Below are positions 51,389 through 62,775 of a stretch of DNA of 64,000 nt, one piece after another. The DNA is from Verrucomicrobiota bacterium (GTDB lineage: Bacteria > Verrucomicrobiota > Verrucomicrobiia > Limisphaerales > UBA9464), in the NCBI GenBank assembly GCA_016871805.1, contig VHCG01000002.1, forward strand, positions 1 to 64,000, in the 5' to 3' direction. Under the pieces are notes generated by a model. It saw only the letters and a program-made list of their open reading frames with translations. It was not told the origin of the DNA and searched no databases. Position numbers and translations under genes: made by a program. Position 1 is the stretch's first letter. The number at the start of each line of letters is the position of its first letter.

Positions 51389-53157
51389 GCCCTCGGATCG
51401 CCATCGGACTGGTTCTGGGATCTTTGGGTCTGGTCATGGGCCGGGCGGCGGAGCCGGTCACATTCCACGGGCAGATCCAGCCGCTGGTGTTCCGTCATTG
51501 CGCCGGGTGTCACCGTCCGGGAGGGGCGGCCCCGTTTCCCTTGCTCACCTTCGAGGATGCCGCCAAGCGGGCGAAGGATCTGGCCGATGTCACCGCCCGT
51601 CGGTACATGCCGCCCTGGCTGCCGGCGCCGGGACCCCACCCTTTCGTCGACGAGCGTCGGATGGGGGATGCCGACATCGCCCTCTTCCGCCAATGGGCCG
51701 ATGCCGGGGCGCCTCGGGGGGATCCGGCGGCGGCGCCGCCGACGCCCACCTGGCCCGATGGGTGGCTGCTGGGCCATCCCGATCTGGTCGTGCGACTGCC
51801 CCAGCCCTACACGGTCCCGGCGGAGGGGCGGGACGTGTACCGCAACTTCGTGTTGCCCCTGGATCTCCCGCAGGCCCGCCACGTCCGGGCGTGGGAGCTG
51901 CGTCCCCATTCCCGGGCAGCCCATCATGCGTTCCTGAGGGTCGACACCACCGGGGAGGGGCGCCGTCTGGACGGCAAGGATCCGGAGCCGGGGTTTCCGG
52001 GGATGGATGTGCCGTCGGTGATCCAGGCGCCCGGGGGTCATTTCGCCAGCTGGCAACCCGGTGCCGCGCCCCACCAGTATCCGTCCGGCCTTGCCTGGAC
52101 CCTCCGGCCCGGCACCGACCTCGTCCTCCAGGCCCACCTGCAGCCCACCGGGGTTCCCGAACCCTTCCAGCCGGAGCTGGGACTCTACTTCACCGACCAG
52201 CCCCCCACCCAACAGCCGATGAAGCTCGGTCTCGGCAGCGTCGAGATCGACGTGCCGCCCGGCCAGAGCAACGTCGTGGTCCGTGACGAGTTCACGCTGC
52301 CGGCGGAGGTCGACGTCCTCGGGGTGCTGCCGCACACGCATTATCTCGGGCGACGCATCGAGGGCACGGCGATCCGGCCGGATGGACGCGAAGAGCCGCT
52401 GTTGGTGATTCCCGACTGGGACTTCAACTGGCAGGGGGCCTACCGGTTCCGGGAACCGGTCCGACTTCCCGAGGGCACGCGGCTCCGGTTCGCCCTGACC
52501 TTCGACAACACCACCAACAACGTGCGGAACCCGTTCTCGCCGCCACGTCGGGCCCGGTATGGTCCGAACACGACGGACGAGATGGCGGAGCTGTGGGTGC
52601 AGCTGCTGCCGCGGACCCCCGAGGGTCGGGCGCGTCTGGACAGGGCGCTGCTCGAGCGGATCGCCCGGGACACGGTGGCGTACAGCCGGCAGCGGTTGCG
52701 TCTCGATCCCAATGACGGGACGGCCTGGATCAATCTGGGGAAGGCGCTCCTGTCCCAGCGCCGACTGGCCGAGGCCGAGACCCACTTCCGGAAGGCCGTG
52801 GAGGTGGCGCTGGATCTCGACGAGGGGCACTACTATCTGGGGCTCCTGCACCGGATCCAGAACCGTCCTGCCGAGGCGCGGACGGAGTTCCAGAGGGCCA
52901 TCCAGCTCAATCCGAACCACGCCCGGGCCCGGGGCAATCTGGGGTTTGTCGAGGCTGAGTCCGGACGTCTCCCCGAGGCCTCGGTGCATCTCGCGGAGGC
53001 GCTGCGGCTGGATCCGAAGGACGTCCTTGCGCTGACGCTGCTCGGGAAGATCCGATTGCAGCAGGGGGACCGCGCCGCGGCCCGCGACCTGTTCCGGCGG
53101 GCGCTGGTCTTGGATCCGAAGAACCCGGACGCCCTTGAGGGGATGTTGGCCCGCTGA
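51364..53157 (+). CDS. Cytochrome c / copper type II monooxygenase (PHM)-like / TPR protein
   Basis: HCAGCH heme motif; AHHAFLRVD, QAHLQPTG, PHTHYLGRRIEG; C-terminal TPR repeats. Confidence 0.88.
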   Translation: MSDPSDPMSPRIAIGLVLGSLGLVMGRAAEPVTFHGQIQPLVFRHCAGCHRPGGAAPFPLLTFEDAAKRAKDLADVTARRYMPPWLPAPGPHPFVDERRMGDADIALFRQWADAGAPRGDPAAAPPTPTWPDGWLLGHPDLVVRLPQPYTVPAEGRDVYRNFVLPLDLPQARHVRAWELRPHSRAAHHAFLRVDTTGEGRRLDGKDPEPGFPGMDVPSVIQAPGGHFASWQPGAAPHQYPSGLAWTLRPGTDLVLQAHLQPTGVPEPFQPELGLYFTDQPPTQQPMKLGLGSVEIDVPPGQSNVVVRDEFTLPAEVDVLGVLPHTHYLGRRIEGTAIRPDGREEPLLVIPDWDFNWQGAYRFREPVRLPEGTRLRFALTFDNTTNNVRNPFSPPRRARYGPNTTDEMAELWVQLLPRTPEGRARLDRALLERIARDTVAYSRQRLRLDPNDGTAWINLGKALLSQRRLAEAETHFRKAVEVALDLDEGHYYLGLLHRIQNRPAEARTEFQRAIQLNPNHARARGNLGFVEAESGRLPEASVHLAEALRLDPKDVLALTLLGKIRLQQGDRAAARDLFRRALVLDPKNPDALEGMLAR

Positions 53158-53298
53158 GCGCAGGGCGCGACAGGCGGACCTGCCGGTCCGGTCCGGGGGA
53201 GGGAGGTGCGTGGAGCCGTCGCACCAGGGAGCCGGAAGAACCCGTGACGAGGCCGGGGACGTGCATCGGACGTGCATTGGAGACCTTGTCAGGTTCCG

Positions 53299-53492
53299 TG
53301 ATCTCCGATAGAACCGACCCCGTGAAAGGTCTTGCTGCTCTCGCATTCTTCCTCATGTTCACCGTGCTGATCGCCACCGGAATGGTGATGGGCGTTCACG
53401 GTATCTCGAAGGGGTGGTGGCTCATGGTCGCCTCGCTGGTCGCGTACCTCGGATTCTTCATCAAGAAGGGCTGCCTCACCCAGGCCCACTGA
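53299..53492 (+). CDS. Small two-TM membrane protein
   Basis: KGLAALAFFLMFTVLIATGMVMGVHGISKGWWLMVASLVAYLGFFIKKG; start uncertain. Confidence 0.55.
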
Positions 53493-53585
53493 GTTCCGAT
53501 ACCCGGAACCCTCCCCATTGGCTTCCCGGTTCGCGACACGCTCGGGTGTTCCGGTGCCCTTGGGTGATCCGATCCGCAACCGAAC

Positions 53586-54482
53586 ATGAGCTCCCGCAAG
53601 ACCAAGGAGGCTGCCTCCCTGAGACTGGGCCTTCCGAAGGGATCCCTCCAGGAGGCCACCCTCGAAAAGATGGCCAAGGCCGGTTGGAACGTCACCGTCT
53701 CCAGCCGCAGCTATGAGCCGTACGTCGATGATCCGGAACTGACCATCCGCCTCATCCGCGCCCAGGAGATCAGCCGTTATGTGGAGCTCGGCTATCTCGA
53801 TGCCGGGATCACCGGACACGACTGGATCATCGAGAACCACAGCTCCGTCCACGAGGTCGGGGAATTCATCTTCAGCAAGGTCTCACGCCAGCCGACCCGC
53901 TGGGTGCTGGCTGTTCCGGAGGAATCGTCGATCCGCTCCGTCCAGGATCTCGAGGGCAAACGCGTGGCCACTGAGGTGGTGAGGTTGACCAAGCGCTGGC
54001 TGCGCAAGCATGGGGTCAAGGCCGAGGTTGAGTTCTCCTGGGGTGCCACCGAGGTCAAGGCCCGTGAGCTGGTGGATGCCATCGTCGAGGTCACCGAAAC
54101 CGGCTCCTCGCTGCGTGCCAACAAGCTGAGGATCGTCGACACCCTCCTCGTCTCGACTCCTCGTCTGGTCGCCAACCACGATGCCTGGAAGGATCCGTGG
54201 AAGCGCCACAAGATCGAGACCCTTGCGCTCCTGCTCCGCGGAGCCATCGAGGCCGAGGCAAAGGTCGGTCTCAAGATGAATGTCCGCGAGGGCAATCTTT
54301 CAAACTTATTGCAATCGCTCCCCGCGTTGCGTAATCCCACCGTGTCCGGGCTGAGTCAGTCGGGTTGGGTTGCGGTCGAGACCATCATTGATGAGTCCGT
54401 CGTCCGCGAGCTGATCCCACAACTCAAGGCCGCTGGAGCGGAGGGCATCATCGAATATCCTCTCAACAAGGTGGTTTACTGA
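53586..54482 (+). CDS. hisG: ATP phosphoribosyltransferase
   Basis: [52 protein letters not shown]-terminal regulatory domain. Confidence 0.95.
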   Translation: MSSRKTKEAASLRLGLPKGSLQEATLEKMAKAGWNVTVSSRSYEPYVDDPELTIRLIRAQEISRYVELGYLDAGITGHDWIIENHSSVHEVGEFIFSKVSRQPTRWVLAVPEESSIRSVQDLEGKRVATEVVRLTKRWLRKHGVKAEVEFSWGATEVKARELVDAIVEVTETGSSLRANKLRIVDTLLVSTPRLVANHDAWKDPWKRHKIETLALLLRGAIEAEAKVGLKMNVREGNLSNLLQSLPALRNPTVSGLSQSGWVAVETIIDESVVRELIPQLKAAGAEGIIEYPLNKVVY

Positions 54483-54504
54483 CCGCCGGACACACACAAG
54501 CCGT

Positions 54505-54606
54505 ATGGGTTCACTGAAGAAACGCCGGAAATCGAAGATCAACAAACACAAGCGTCGGAAGAAGCTCCGCCAGAACCGCCACAAGAAGCGAACCTGGCAG
54601 AAGTGA
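54505..54606 (+). CDS. 33-aa bS22/AURKAIP1-COX24-domain-like basic protein
   Basis: MGSLKKRRKSKINKHKRRKKLRQNRHKKRTWQK; absent from the ORF track because of size. Confidence 0.85.
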   Translation: MGSLKKRRKSKINKHKRRKKLRQNRHKKRTWQK

Positions 54607-54677
54607 CCGGCGCTCCGGTTGATGACGCCTTTCATCGCGCGGTCCTGGCTTCCCCGGGGCCGCGTTCTTGTTTCCAG

Positions 54678-56336
54678 ATGTCCTCCGCGCTCCAAACTGC
54701 CTTGTTGCTGCTGATCCTCGTCGGACTCGTTTCAACGGGGTGCCGGTCGGTCCCCGGATCCTCGGCCTCCCGGAGCTCCCGCGCCGCCATCGAGACCGAG
54801 GCGGAGATGGATCGGAGGGTCCGTGCGATGGCAGCCTTCTCGTCCGGCGTCCTTCTGGCCGAGCGCGATGACCCCGAGGCCGCCTACCAGCGGTTTGCCC
54901 AGGCCGCCGAGAACGATCCCGGCAACGAGGCCCTCGCCACCGACCTCGCGCGGCACTACTTCCAGAAGGACCAGGCCGACAAGGCGATCGCGGTGCTCGA
55001 GCGCACCGCCGCCCAGCCCGGTGTCTCCGGGGTGACCCTCGCCCTCCTGGCCGACGCCTACGCCCGGACGGGGCGGGAGCCTCAGGCGTTGCAGTGCTTC
55101 GAGGCGTCCATCCGTGCCACGCCGACCCTGCTTGCCGCCTATCAGCAGTTGGCGGCCCTCCATCTAGCCGCCAAGCGTCCCAAGGACGCCTTGGCCACCC
55201 TGGAGCGCGCACTCCAGATCAAGTCCACCGAGTCGGGTGTCTGGCTCAATGTGGCCGATCTCTATTCGTGGTACCTCCGCTCGGAGGAGTCGGGAAAGGA
55301 TCAGGCCCGAAAGGATCTTCGCGAGGCCCTGAACCGTGCCGAGGCGAACGGTGCCAAGGAACCCCCGGAACTCGTCCGCCTCGCCAAGGGCTATCTCGAC
55401 CTCGGTGACCCGTCGCGCGCCCAGGCCTATCTGACGAAGGTCAACGAGCTGGTTCCCAAGAATCCGGCGATCGCCGCGACGCTTGCCGAAATGCTCATCC
55501 GGGAAGGACGACTCCGGGAGGCCAAGGATCATCTCGAGCTCCTCAGCCGCGCCAATCCCGCCTCGCCGATGCCCTGGTATTTTCTGGGTGTCGTGGCCCT
55601 GCAGCAGACCAACCACGCCGAGGCGGCCCGCCTCTTCGAGCGGGTGATCCAGATCAATCCCGAATTCGAGCCGGCCCATGCGGACCTCGCTGCGGCCCTG
55701 CTCAACCAGGATGATCCCAAGGCCGCCTTGGAAGCGCTCAGGCGTGGACTCGAGAAGTTCCCGGCCTCCTTCCGTCTGGTCTACCTGATGGCACTCGCCG
55801 AGGCGCGCCGCAAGGACTACGACCGCTCGCTGGCCGCCTTCCGAAAGGCCGAGGCCCTCGCCGGTGAGGATGCCGAGAAATTCATCGACCACCGGTTCTA
55901 CTTCCAGATCGCCGTCATGCTCACCGAGGCCAAGCGCGAGGCCGAGGCCGAGGAGTACCTGAACAAATCCCTCGCGCTGGACCCCGACTACGACGAGGCC
56001 CTCAACCATCTCGGCTACACCTGGGCGGAGAAGGGGAAGAACCTCGACAAGGCCCTCGACATGATCGAGCGGGCGCTCAAGGCGGAGCCCGAGAACCCGG
56101 CCTATCTCGACAGTCTCGGCTGGGTGTTGTTCCGCCTCGGGCGTCCCGCCGAGGCGTTGCCCCCGGTAGAGAAGGCGATCCGCCTGCTGCCCAAGCCCGA
56201 TGCCACCGTTCTCGATCATCTCGGCGACGTCCTCCAGGCGCTGGGTCGCAAGGATGACGCCCGGAAGGCCTGGACCCAATCGATCGCAGCCGAGCCCTCC
56301 GAGGAGGTTCGGAAGAAGTTGGAATCCGCCCGGTGA
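54678..56336 (+). CDS. TPR-repeat lipoprotein
   Basis: MSSALQTALLLLILVGLVSTGC lipobox; many TPR units; alternative GTG start at 54603. Confidence 0.9.
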   Translation: MSSALQTALLLLILVGLVSTGCRSVPGSSASRSSRAAIETEAEMDRRVRAMAAFSSGVLLAERDDPEAAYQRFAQAAENDPGNEALATDLARHYFQKDQADKAIAVLERTAAQPGVSGVTLALLADAYARTGREPQALQCFEASIRATPTLLAAYQQLAALHLAAKRPKDALATLERALQIKSTESGVWLNVADLYSWYLRSEESGKDQARKDLREALNRAEANGAKEPPELVRLAKGYLDLGDPSRAQAYLTKVNELVPKNPAIAATLAEMLIREGRLREAKDHLELLSRANPASPMPWYFLGVVALQQTNHAEAARLFERVIQINPEFEPAHADLAAALLNQDDPKAALEALRRGLEKFPASFRLVYLMALAEARRKDYDRSLAAFRKAEALAGEDAEKFIDHRFYFQIAVMLTEAKREAEAEEYLNKSLALDPDYDEALNHLGYTWAEKGKNLDKALDMIERALKAEPENPAYLDSLGWVLFRLGRPAEALPPVEKAIRLLPKPDATVLDHLGDVLQALGRKDDARKAWTQSIAAEPSEEVRKKLESAR

Positions 56337-56353
56337 GGCCCCTCATCGGGACT

Positions 56354-57193
56354 TCAGCGGTCCCGTAGGAAACCCGAGATCAGGCGGCGCTTGAGCTCGA
56401 TCCGCTCCCGGGCCATCGACAGCACCTCCTCGTGGTTGACGGTCCGTCCGCGCTTCCCAAGACCCGCGGCAAGGTTGGTCAGACAGCTCAGCCCGGCCAC
56501 CCGCACCCCACAGTGGCGCGCCACGATCACCTCCGGGACCGTGCTCATGCCGACAGCATCCGCGCCGAGACGACGGAAGGCGCGGATCTCCGCCGGCGTT
56601 TCATAGCTGGGACCCGGCACCGCGAGGTAGACCCCTGAGTGGACCCGGACCCCGAGGCCTCGGGCGGCCTTGAGGAGACGCTTTCGAAGCACGGGGTCGT
56701 AGGCCTCCGAGAGGTCGACAAAGGGGATGGACCCGGACCCGATCCTCCCGTGCAGGGGATTGGCATCGAGCCCGTTGATGTGGTCGGAAAGCGCCATGAA
56801 CTCCCCGGCCTGGAACCCCGAGCGGATGGCCCCCGCCGCATTGGTGACCAGGAGTTCCTGGATCCCGAGCGCGGCGAGAACCCGGATCGGGAAGGTCGCC
56901 TGGTCCAGACCAAACCCCTCATAGTAGTGCGCACGGCCCCGCAGCACCGCGACCCGAACCTCTTCCCAGTGGCCCAGGACCAGACGGGCCTCGTGTCCGG
57001 GGACACGTCCCACCGGGAATCCGGGAAGGTCTTCGTAGTCGGACTCGTGTTCGACGTCGACGCCGTCGGCCGCCTTGGCAAACCCGCTTCCCAGCACGAT
57101 GCCCACCTCCGGAATGAGGCGGGTCCTGCGCTGGATCCGGCGAGCCGTCGTCCCGGGATCTGGGAGTCGGATGGAGGGCACGTCCGGGATCAT
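56354..57193 (-). CDS. Purine nucleoside phosphorylase
   Basis: VGIVLGSGFAKAADGV, GRVPGHEARLVLG, GRAHYYEGF, LLVTNAAGAI, PGPSYETPAEIRAFRRLGADAVGMSTVPEVIVARHCG. Confidence 0.95.
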   Translation of the reverse strand: MIPDVPSIRLPDPGTTARRIQRRTRLIPEVGIVLGSGFAKAADGVDVEHESDYEDLPGFPVGRVPGHEARLVLGHWEEVRVAVLRGRAHYYEGFGLDQATFPIRVLAALGIQELLVTNAAGAIRSGFQAGEFMALSDHINGLDANPLHGRIGSGSIPFVDLSEAYDPVLRKRLLKAARGLGVRVHSGVYLAVPGPSYETPAEIRAFRRLGADAVGMSTVPEVIVARHCGVRVAGLSCLTNLAAGLGKRGRTVNHEEVLSMARERIELKRRLISGFLRDR

Positions 57194-57314
57194 GGGGCTC
57201 GGCCATTGGACTGGCGAGCCTGTGCTGACGGTTCCACGCGCTCCAGGGAATGGATTCGCCGGCGGGAGGTTTCGGCGCTGGTTTTACCGCGGTTGGCGGC
57301 ATTTTCTAAAAAAG

Positions 57315-57334
57315 GGGAGGCCCGAAGGCCTCCC
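57315..57334 (-). terminator. Rho-independent terminator
   Basis: GGGAGGCC-TTCG-GGCCTCCC on minus strand followed by CTTTTTTAG. Confidence 0.88.
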
Positions 57335-57368
57335 TTGATCTCGCTGCTGGCTGGAACGAGGCGCAGGA

Positions 57369-58769
<1,401 letters not shown>

Positions 58770-58910
58770 GTTGTCATGTGTCAACTGCACTCTCTCTGGT
58801 GCACTCTTTCTCTGGCCGACTCCTCGAGGAGGCGAGAGGTGCCACGGTCGCACGGCCCCCGAGGGCGGTAGCCACCCGGTGGCCGGGTTGGCAGCCGTGC
58901 CTCCTGCCGC

Positions 58911-59618
58911 CTAGGCGCCGAGATAGGCGTCGCGGACCTTTTCGTTATTGCGGAGGGCCTCGGCCCGGTCGGCGAGGAGAATGCGTCCTGTCTCCAACAC
59001 GTAGCCGTCGTGGGAGATCTCAAGGGCCCGGTGGGCGCTCTGCTCCACGAGAAGGATGGTGAGCTTCCGGACCCGATTCAGCTCCACGATCTTCTCGAAG
59101 ATCGTCCGCACGAGCAGCGGCGCGATGCCCAGGGAGGGTTCATCGAGCAGCAGGCATCGCGGCTGACCCATCAGGGCCCGACTGATGGCCAGCATCTGCT
59201 GCTCCCCACCGCTCAGCGTGCCGGCCAGCTGGGACTCCCGTTCCTCGAGGCGGGGGAACAGCCCGAACACGAACTCCTCCTCCCGAGCGATGACAGCACG
59301 GTCCCGCTGCAGAAAGGCCCCCATGCGGAGGTTCTCCCGGACGGTCAGGTTGGCGAACACCATCCGGCCCTCGGGACAGTGGGCAAGACCCCGGCCCAGA
59401 AGCCTGTGCGGAGGAATGCCGGTGATGTCCTTTCCCTCGTAGAAAATCTGTCCCCGGCTGGGTCGGACCATCCCGGAAATCGCCCGGAGCGTGGTGGTCT
59501 TTCCGGCGCCATTGCCGCCGATGAGGGTGGCGATCGTCCCCTCGGCCACCTTCAGGGAGACCTCCCGTAGTGCCGCGATCGCGCCGTAGTGCACATCGAT
59601 GTTCCGGACTTCGAGCAT
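58911..59618 (-). CDS. livF: Branched-chain amino acid ABC transporter ATPase LivF
   Basis: LIGGNGAGKTTTLRAISGM, LSGGEQQMLAISRALM, LDEPSLGIAPLLV. Confidence 0.93.
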   Translation of the reverse strand: MLEVRNIDVHYGAIAALREVSLKVAEGTIATLIGGNGAGKTTTLRAISGMVRPSRGQIFYEGKDITGIPPHRLLGRGLAHCPEGRMVFANLTVRENLRMGAFLQRDRAVIAREEEFVFGLFPRLEERESQLAGTLSGGEQQMLAISRALMGQPRCLLLDEPSLGIAPLLVRTIFEKIVELNRVRKLTILLVEQSAHRALEISHDGYVLETGRILLADRAEALRNNEKVRDAYLGA

Positions 59619-59630
59619 GGAAGGGGTTTC

Positions 59631-60425
59631 CTAGGCGGCGGTTCGTTCCTCGCCGAGGTAGGCGGCGATGACGGCAGGGTTCGACCGGATCTGCTCGGGG
59701 GTTCCCTCGGCGATCTTCCGTCCATATTCCAGCACATGGATGCGCTGGCAGATCCCCATCACGACCTTCATGTCGTGCTCCACCAGCAGGATCGACAGCC
59801 GGAACTTCTCCCGGACGAACTGGATCAGACGCATGAGGTCGACCTTCTCGGACGGGTTCATCCCTGCCGCGGGTTCGTCGAGCAGGAGTAGCCGCGGACG
59901 GGTCGCCAGAGCCCGGACGATCTCCAGCCGGCGCTGGTCGCCGTAGGAGAGGCTCCTCGAAGGGGCCCCTTCGAAGCGCTCGAGGTTGAAGATCGCGAGC
60001 AGCTCCCGAGTCTGGTCGCGGATCCGGTTCTCCTCCCCCCGGAACTTCGGCCCACGGGTCAGGGAATGGAGGGCGTCATGGTCGAGGTGGAGGTGGAACG
60101 CGACCCGGACGTTGTCGAACACCGAGAGGCTGGGGAAGAGGCGGATGTTCTGGAAGGTCCGGGCAATGCCCATCTCGGTCAGACGGTAAGGCCTGAGTCC
60201 ACCGGTCGGCTGCCTTCCGAAGCGGATCGAGCCCCCGGTGGGCTGGTACACACCGGTGATGAGGTTGAACATCGTGGTCTTGCCTGCGCCGTTGGGGCCG
60301 ATCAGGCCGACCAGTTCCTGATCGCCGACCGTCGCCGAGACCTCGCTGACCGCCGTGAGGCCACCAAACCGGATCGTGACCTGGTCGAGTTCCAGCAGCG
60401 GGCTTTGGGAGGCGGTGGTGGACAT
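59631..60425 (-). CDS. livG: Branched-chain amino acid ABC transporter ATPase LivG
   Basis: LIGPNGAGKTTMFNLITGVYQPTGG, GIARTFQNIRLFPSLSVFDNV, LLLDEPAAGMNPSE. Confidence 0.93.
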   Translation of the reverse strand: MSTTASQSPLLELDQVTIRFGGLTAVSEVSATVGDQELVGLIGPNGAGKTTMFNLITGVYQPTGGSIRFGRQPTGGLRPYRLTEMGIARTFQNIRLFPSLSVFDNVRVAFHLHLDHDALHSLTRGPKFRGEENRIRDQTRELLAIFNLERFEGAPSRSLSYGDQRRLEIVRALATRPRLLLLDEPAAGMNPSEKVDLMRLIQFVREKFRLSILLVEHDMKVVMGICQRIHVLEYGRKIAEGTPEQIRSNPAVIAAYLGEERTAA

Positions 60426-60439
60426 CCGGAGTACAGGGC

Positions 60440-61405
60440 TCAGTTCGCCGGGGCGGTACGACGCCGCAACGGCAAGGTGAACAGGCCCTGTGGGCGGGTC
60501 AGCATAAGCCCGATCAGGAGCAGCGCGTACAGGATCATGCGCCAGTCTCCAAGCTTCCGGAGGGGTTCCTGCACGACCGTGAGCAGGATGGCTGCAGCGA
60601 TGACACCGATGTGCCGTCCCATGCCGCCGAGGATCACCATGACCACGATCTCGATGCTGCGGTTGAAGTCGAATCCGGTCGGGCTCAACGAACCCTTCAG
60701 ATGGGCATACAGCCCACCGGCAACACCCGCGAAGAAAGCGCCCACGACGAAGGCTTGGATCTTGTAGCGGGTCGTGTTGATGCCCATGGCCTCGGTGGCC
60801 ACCTCGTCGTCGGCCACCGCGATGAAGCCCCGTCCGAAGGTCGAGTCCACGAGGGCCCAGACCCCGTAGATGGTGATGCAGGCCGTGGCGAGGTTGAAGA
60901 AGAGGACGGGCTCGGCCCATCCGCGGTTGATGGGCGTGGGAATGCCGTTCAACCCGAGCGCCCCGCCGAGCAGGGGCACGTTCTGGAGGATCACCTTGAT
61001 GATCTCGCCGAAGCCGAGCGTGACGATGGCCAGGTAGTCGCCCCGCAGGCGCAGCGAAGGAGCGCCGACGAGCAGGCCGGAGACGGCGGCGGCCAGCCCG
61101 CCTGCGAGGAGCGCGACCGGAAGCATCAGGAAGGGCTGGTTTCCCAGCAGGGATCCGAAGGACTTGCCGTAGGCCACGGTCAGCAGGGCCGAGGCATAGG
61201 CGCCGACAGCCATGAATCCGGCGTGCCCCAGGGAGAACTGACCGGTGAAGCCGTTGATGAGGTTGAGGCTGACGGCAAGGGTGATGTTGATCGTGGCCCC
61301 GAGCAGGACGTCGAGGACGTACGAGTCGATCCGTCCCGCAATGGGGGCCACTGCGGCCGCGACCAGGATCGAGCCGAGGAGCCAGCGTTGGGAGACCGGG
61401 ATCAT
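60440..61405 (-). CDS. livM: Branched-chain amino acid ABC transporter permease LivM
   Basis: LNLINGFTGQFSLGHAGFMAVGAYASALL, LRLRGDYLAIVTLGFGEIIKVIL, ARGF-type C-terminal region. Confidence 0.93.
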   Translation of the reverse strand: MIPVSQRWLLGSILVAAAVAPIAGRIDSYVLDVLLGATINITLAVSLNLINGFTGQFSLGHAGFMAVGAYASALLTVAYGKSFGSLLGNQPFLMLPVALLAGGLAAAVSGLLVGAPSLRLRGDYLAIVTLGFGEIIKVILQNVPLLGGALGLNGIPTPINRGWAEPVLFFNLATACITIYGVWALVDSTFGRGFIAVADDEVATEAMGINTTRYKIQAFVVGAFFAGVAGGLYAHLKGSLSPTGFDFNRSIEIVVMVILGGMGRHIGVIAAAILLTVVQEPLRKLGDWRMILYALLLIGLMLTRPQGLFTLPLRRRTAPAN

Positions 61406-61701
61406 GAAATCGCTTGGTGAGGGCGACGGCGTGGACTGACCGAGTCCCGCTCCGCCTGCCCACCGACGCAGGCGAGGTTAGGGCGAGCGCCTCCGCCATG
61501 GCAACGGATTCACTCCGAGTCCTGTCCGCAGCGGTCACGCCCTTGGATGGACAAGCCGGGTGTGATTCATAGACTGGGCGGAGTGAATCGGACGGAACAC
61601 AAATCGGCCGGCTTGGAATCGGGGTGGGGATTCCGACCCCACCTCCGTGTCCGTTCCACGGACCCGTCCGCTCGGGCCTCCTTGTCCGCCTGTCGTCGAG
61701 C

Positions 61702-62775
61702 ATGAGTCTGTTGGTCCTTGGTCTGAGCCACCACCAGGCTCCTGTTGCAGTTCGGGAACGGTTCGCGGTGCCCGAGTCCGACATCCCGTCCTTGACCCGT
61801 CACCTGCAGGCGCAAGGCGTGGTCGACGAGGTCGTGGTGGTGTCGACCTGCAACCGGGTCGAGCTCTACGTGGCATCCCCGCTTCCTGTGGATTCCGCGG
61901 CGGCCGGGTTGCGGAATTCGCTGGAGCATCGGGGCGCCCCGGACTCGTCCGAGGGAGCCGCCGGGTGGTATCGACATGAGGGCAGGGCGGTCGCCTCCCA
62001 TCTGTTCGGGGTGGCGAGCGGCCTCGACTCCATGGTGTTGGGTGAGACCGAGATCCTGGGGCAGCTCAAGCGTTCCTACGATGTCGCCAGTCGCCATGGC
62101 GGCACGGCGCGGGTGCTCAACACCCTGTTCCAATCGGCCTTCCATGCCGCCAAGGAAATCCGGTCCACGACCGGCATCCAGCGTGGCAACACCAGCGTGG
62201 CCTCCGTGGCCGTCGAGCTGGCGCAGTCGATGTGTCGTGGTCTTGAAGGGCGTGAGGTAATGGTCATTGGGGCGGGGGAAACCTCCGAGAAGACCGCGCG
62301 CGCGTTGCTCGGCCGCGGTGCCCGGTCGGTGATCGTCAGCAACCGGTGCCAAGACCGCGCCCTGGCCCTGGCGGGTGAGCTGGGGGGGCGGGCCATCCGG
62401 TTTGACGCGTGGGAGGAGGAGTTTGCCCGGCTCGACATCCTGATCAGCAGCACCCGGGCGCCCCACCACATCCTCGACCGCCCTCGACTCGAGCGGTTGC
62501 TGGCCCATCGCGCCCGGCGTCCCCTCCTGCTCATCGACCTCGCCGTTCCGCGGGACATCGACCCCGCCGTTCGGGATCTCGAGGGCGTGTTCCTGGTGGA
62601 CGTCGACGACCTGCAAGGAATCGCCCAGGGCCATCTGCAGGCCCGGGAGCAGGAGCGGAACCGCTGCCGAAGGATGGTCGAGGAACGGTCCATGGCCTGG
62701 TTTGAGGGAATGCAGCGTCGTCTTGCCCGGATGGGGGGCATGGATCCTGTCCGACACGATGCCGCTCGGAGCTGA
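61702..62775 (+). CDS. hemA: Glutamyl-tRNA reductase
   Basis: LGLSHHQAPVAVRERFA, VVVSTCNRVELY, GLDSMVLGETEILGQLK, VIGAGETSEKTA, LIDLAVPRDIDPAV. Confidence 0.97.
   Translation: MSLLVLGLSHHQAPVAVRERFAVPESDIPSLTRHLQAQGVVDEVVVVSTCNRVELYVASPLPVDSAAAGLRNSLEHRGAPDSSEGAAGWYRHEGRAVASHLFGVASGLDSMVLGETEILGQLKRSYDVASRHGGTARVLNTLFQSAFHAAKEIRSTTGIQRGNTSVASVAVELAQSMCRGLEGREVMVIGAGETSEKTARALLGRGARSVIVSNRCQDRALALAGELGGRAIRFDAWEEEFARLDILISSTRAPHHILDRPRLERLLAHRARRPLLLIDLAVPRDIDPAVRDLEGVFLVDVDDLQGIAQGHLQAREQERNRCRRMVEERSMAWFEGMQRRLARMGGMDPVRHDAARS

Noticed and set aside
60426-61784. Upstream extension of the livG frame in ORF 59631..61784
   Set aside because: Runs antisense/out of frame through livM; livG starts naturally at MSTTASQSPLLELDQV (60425)
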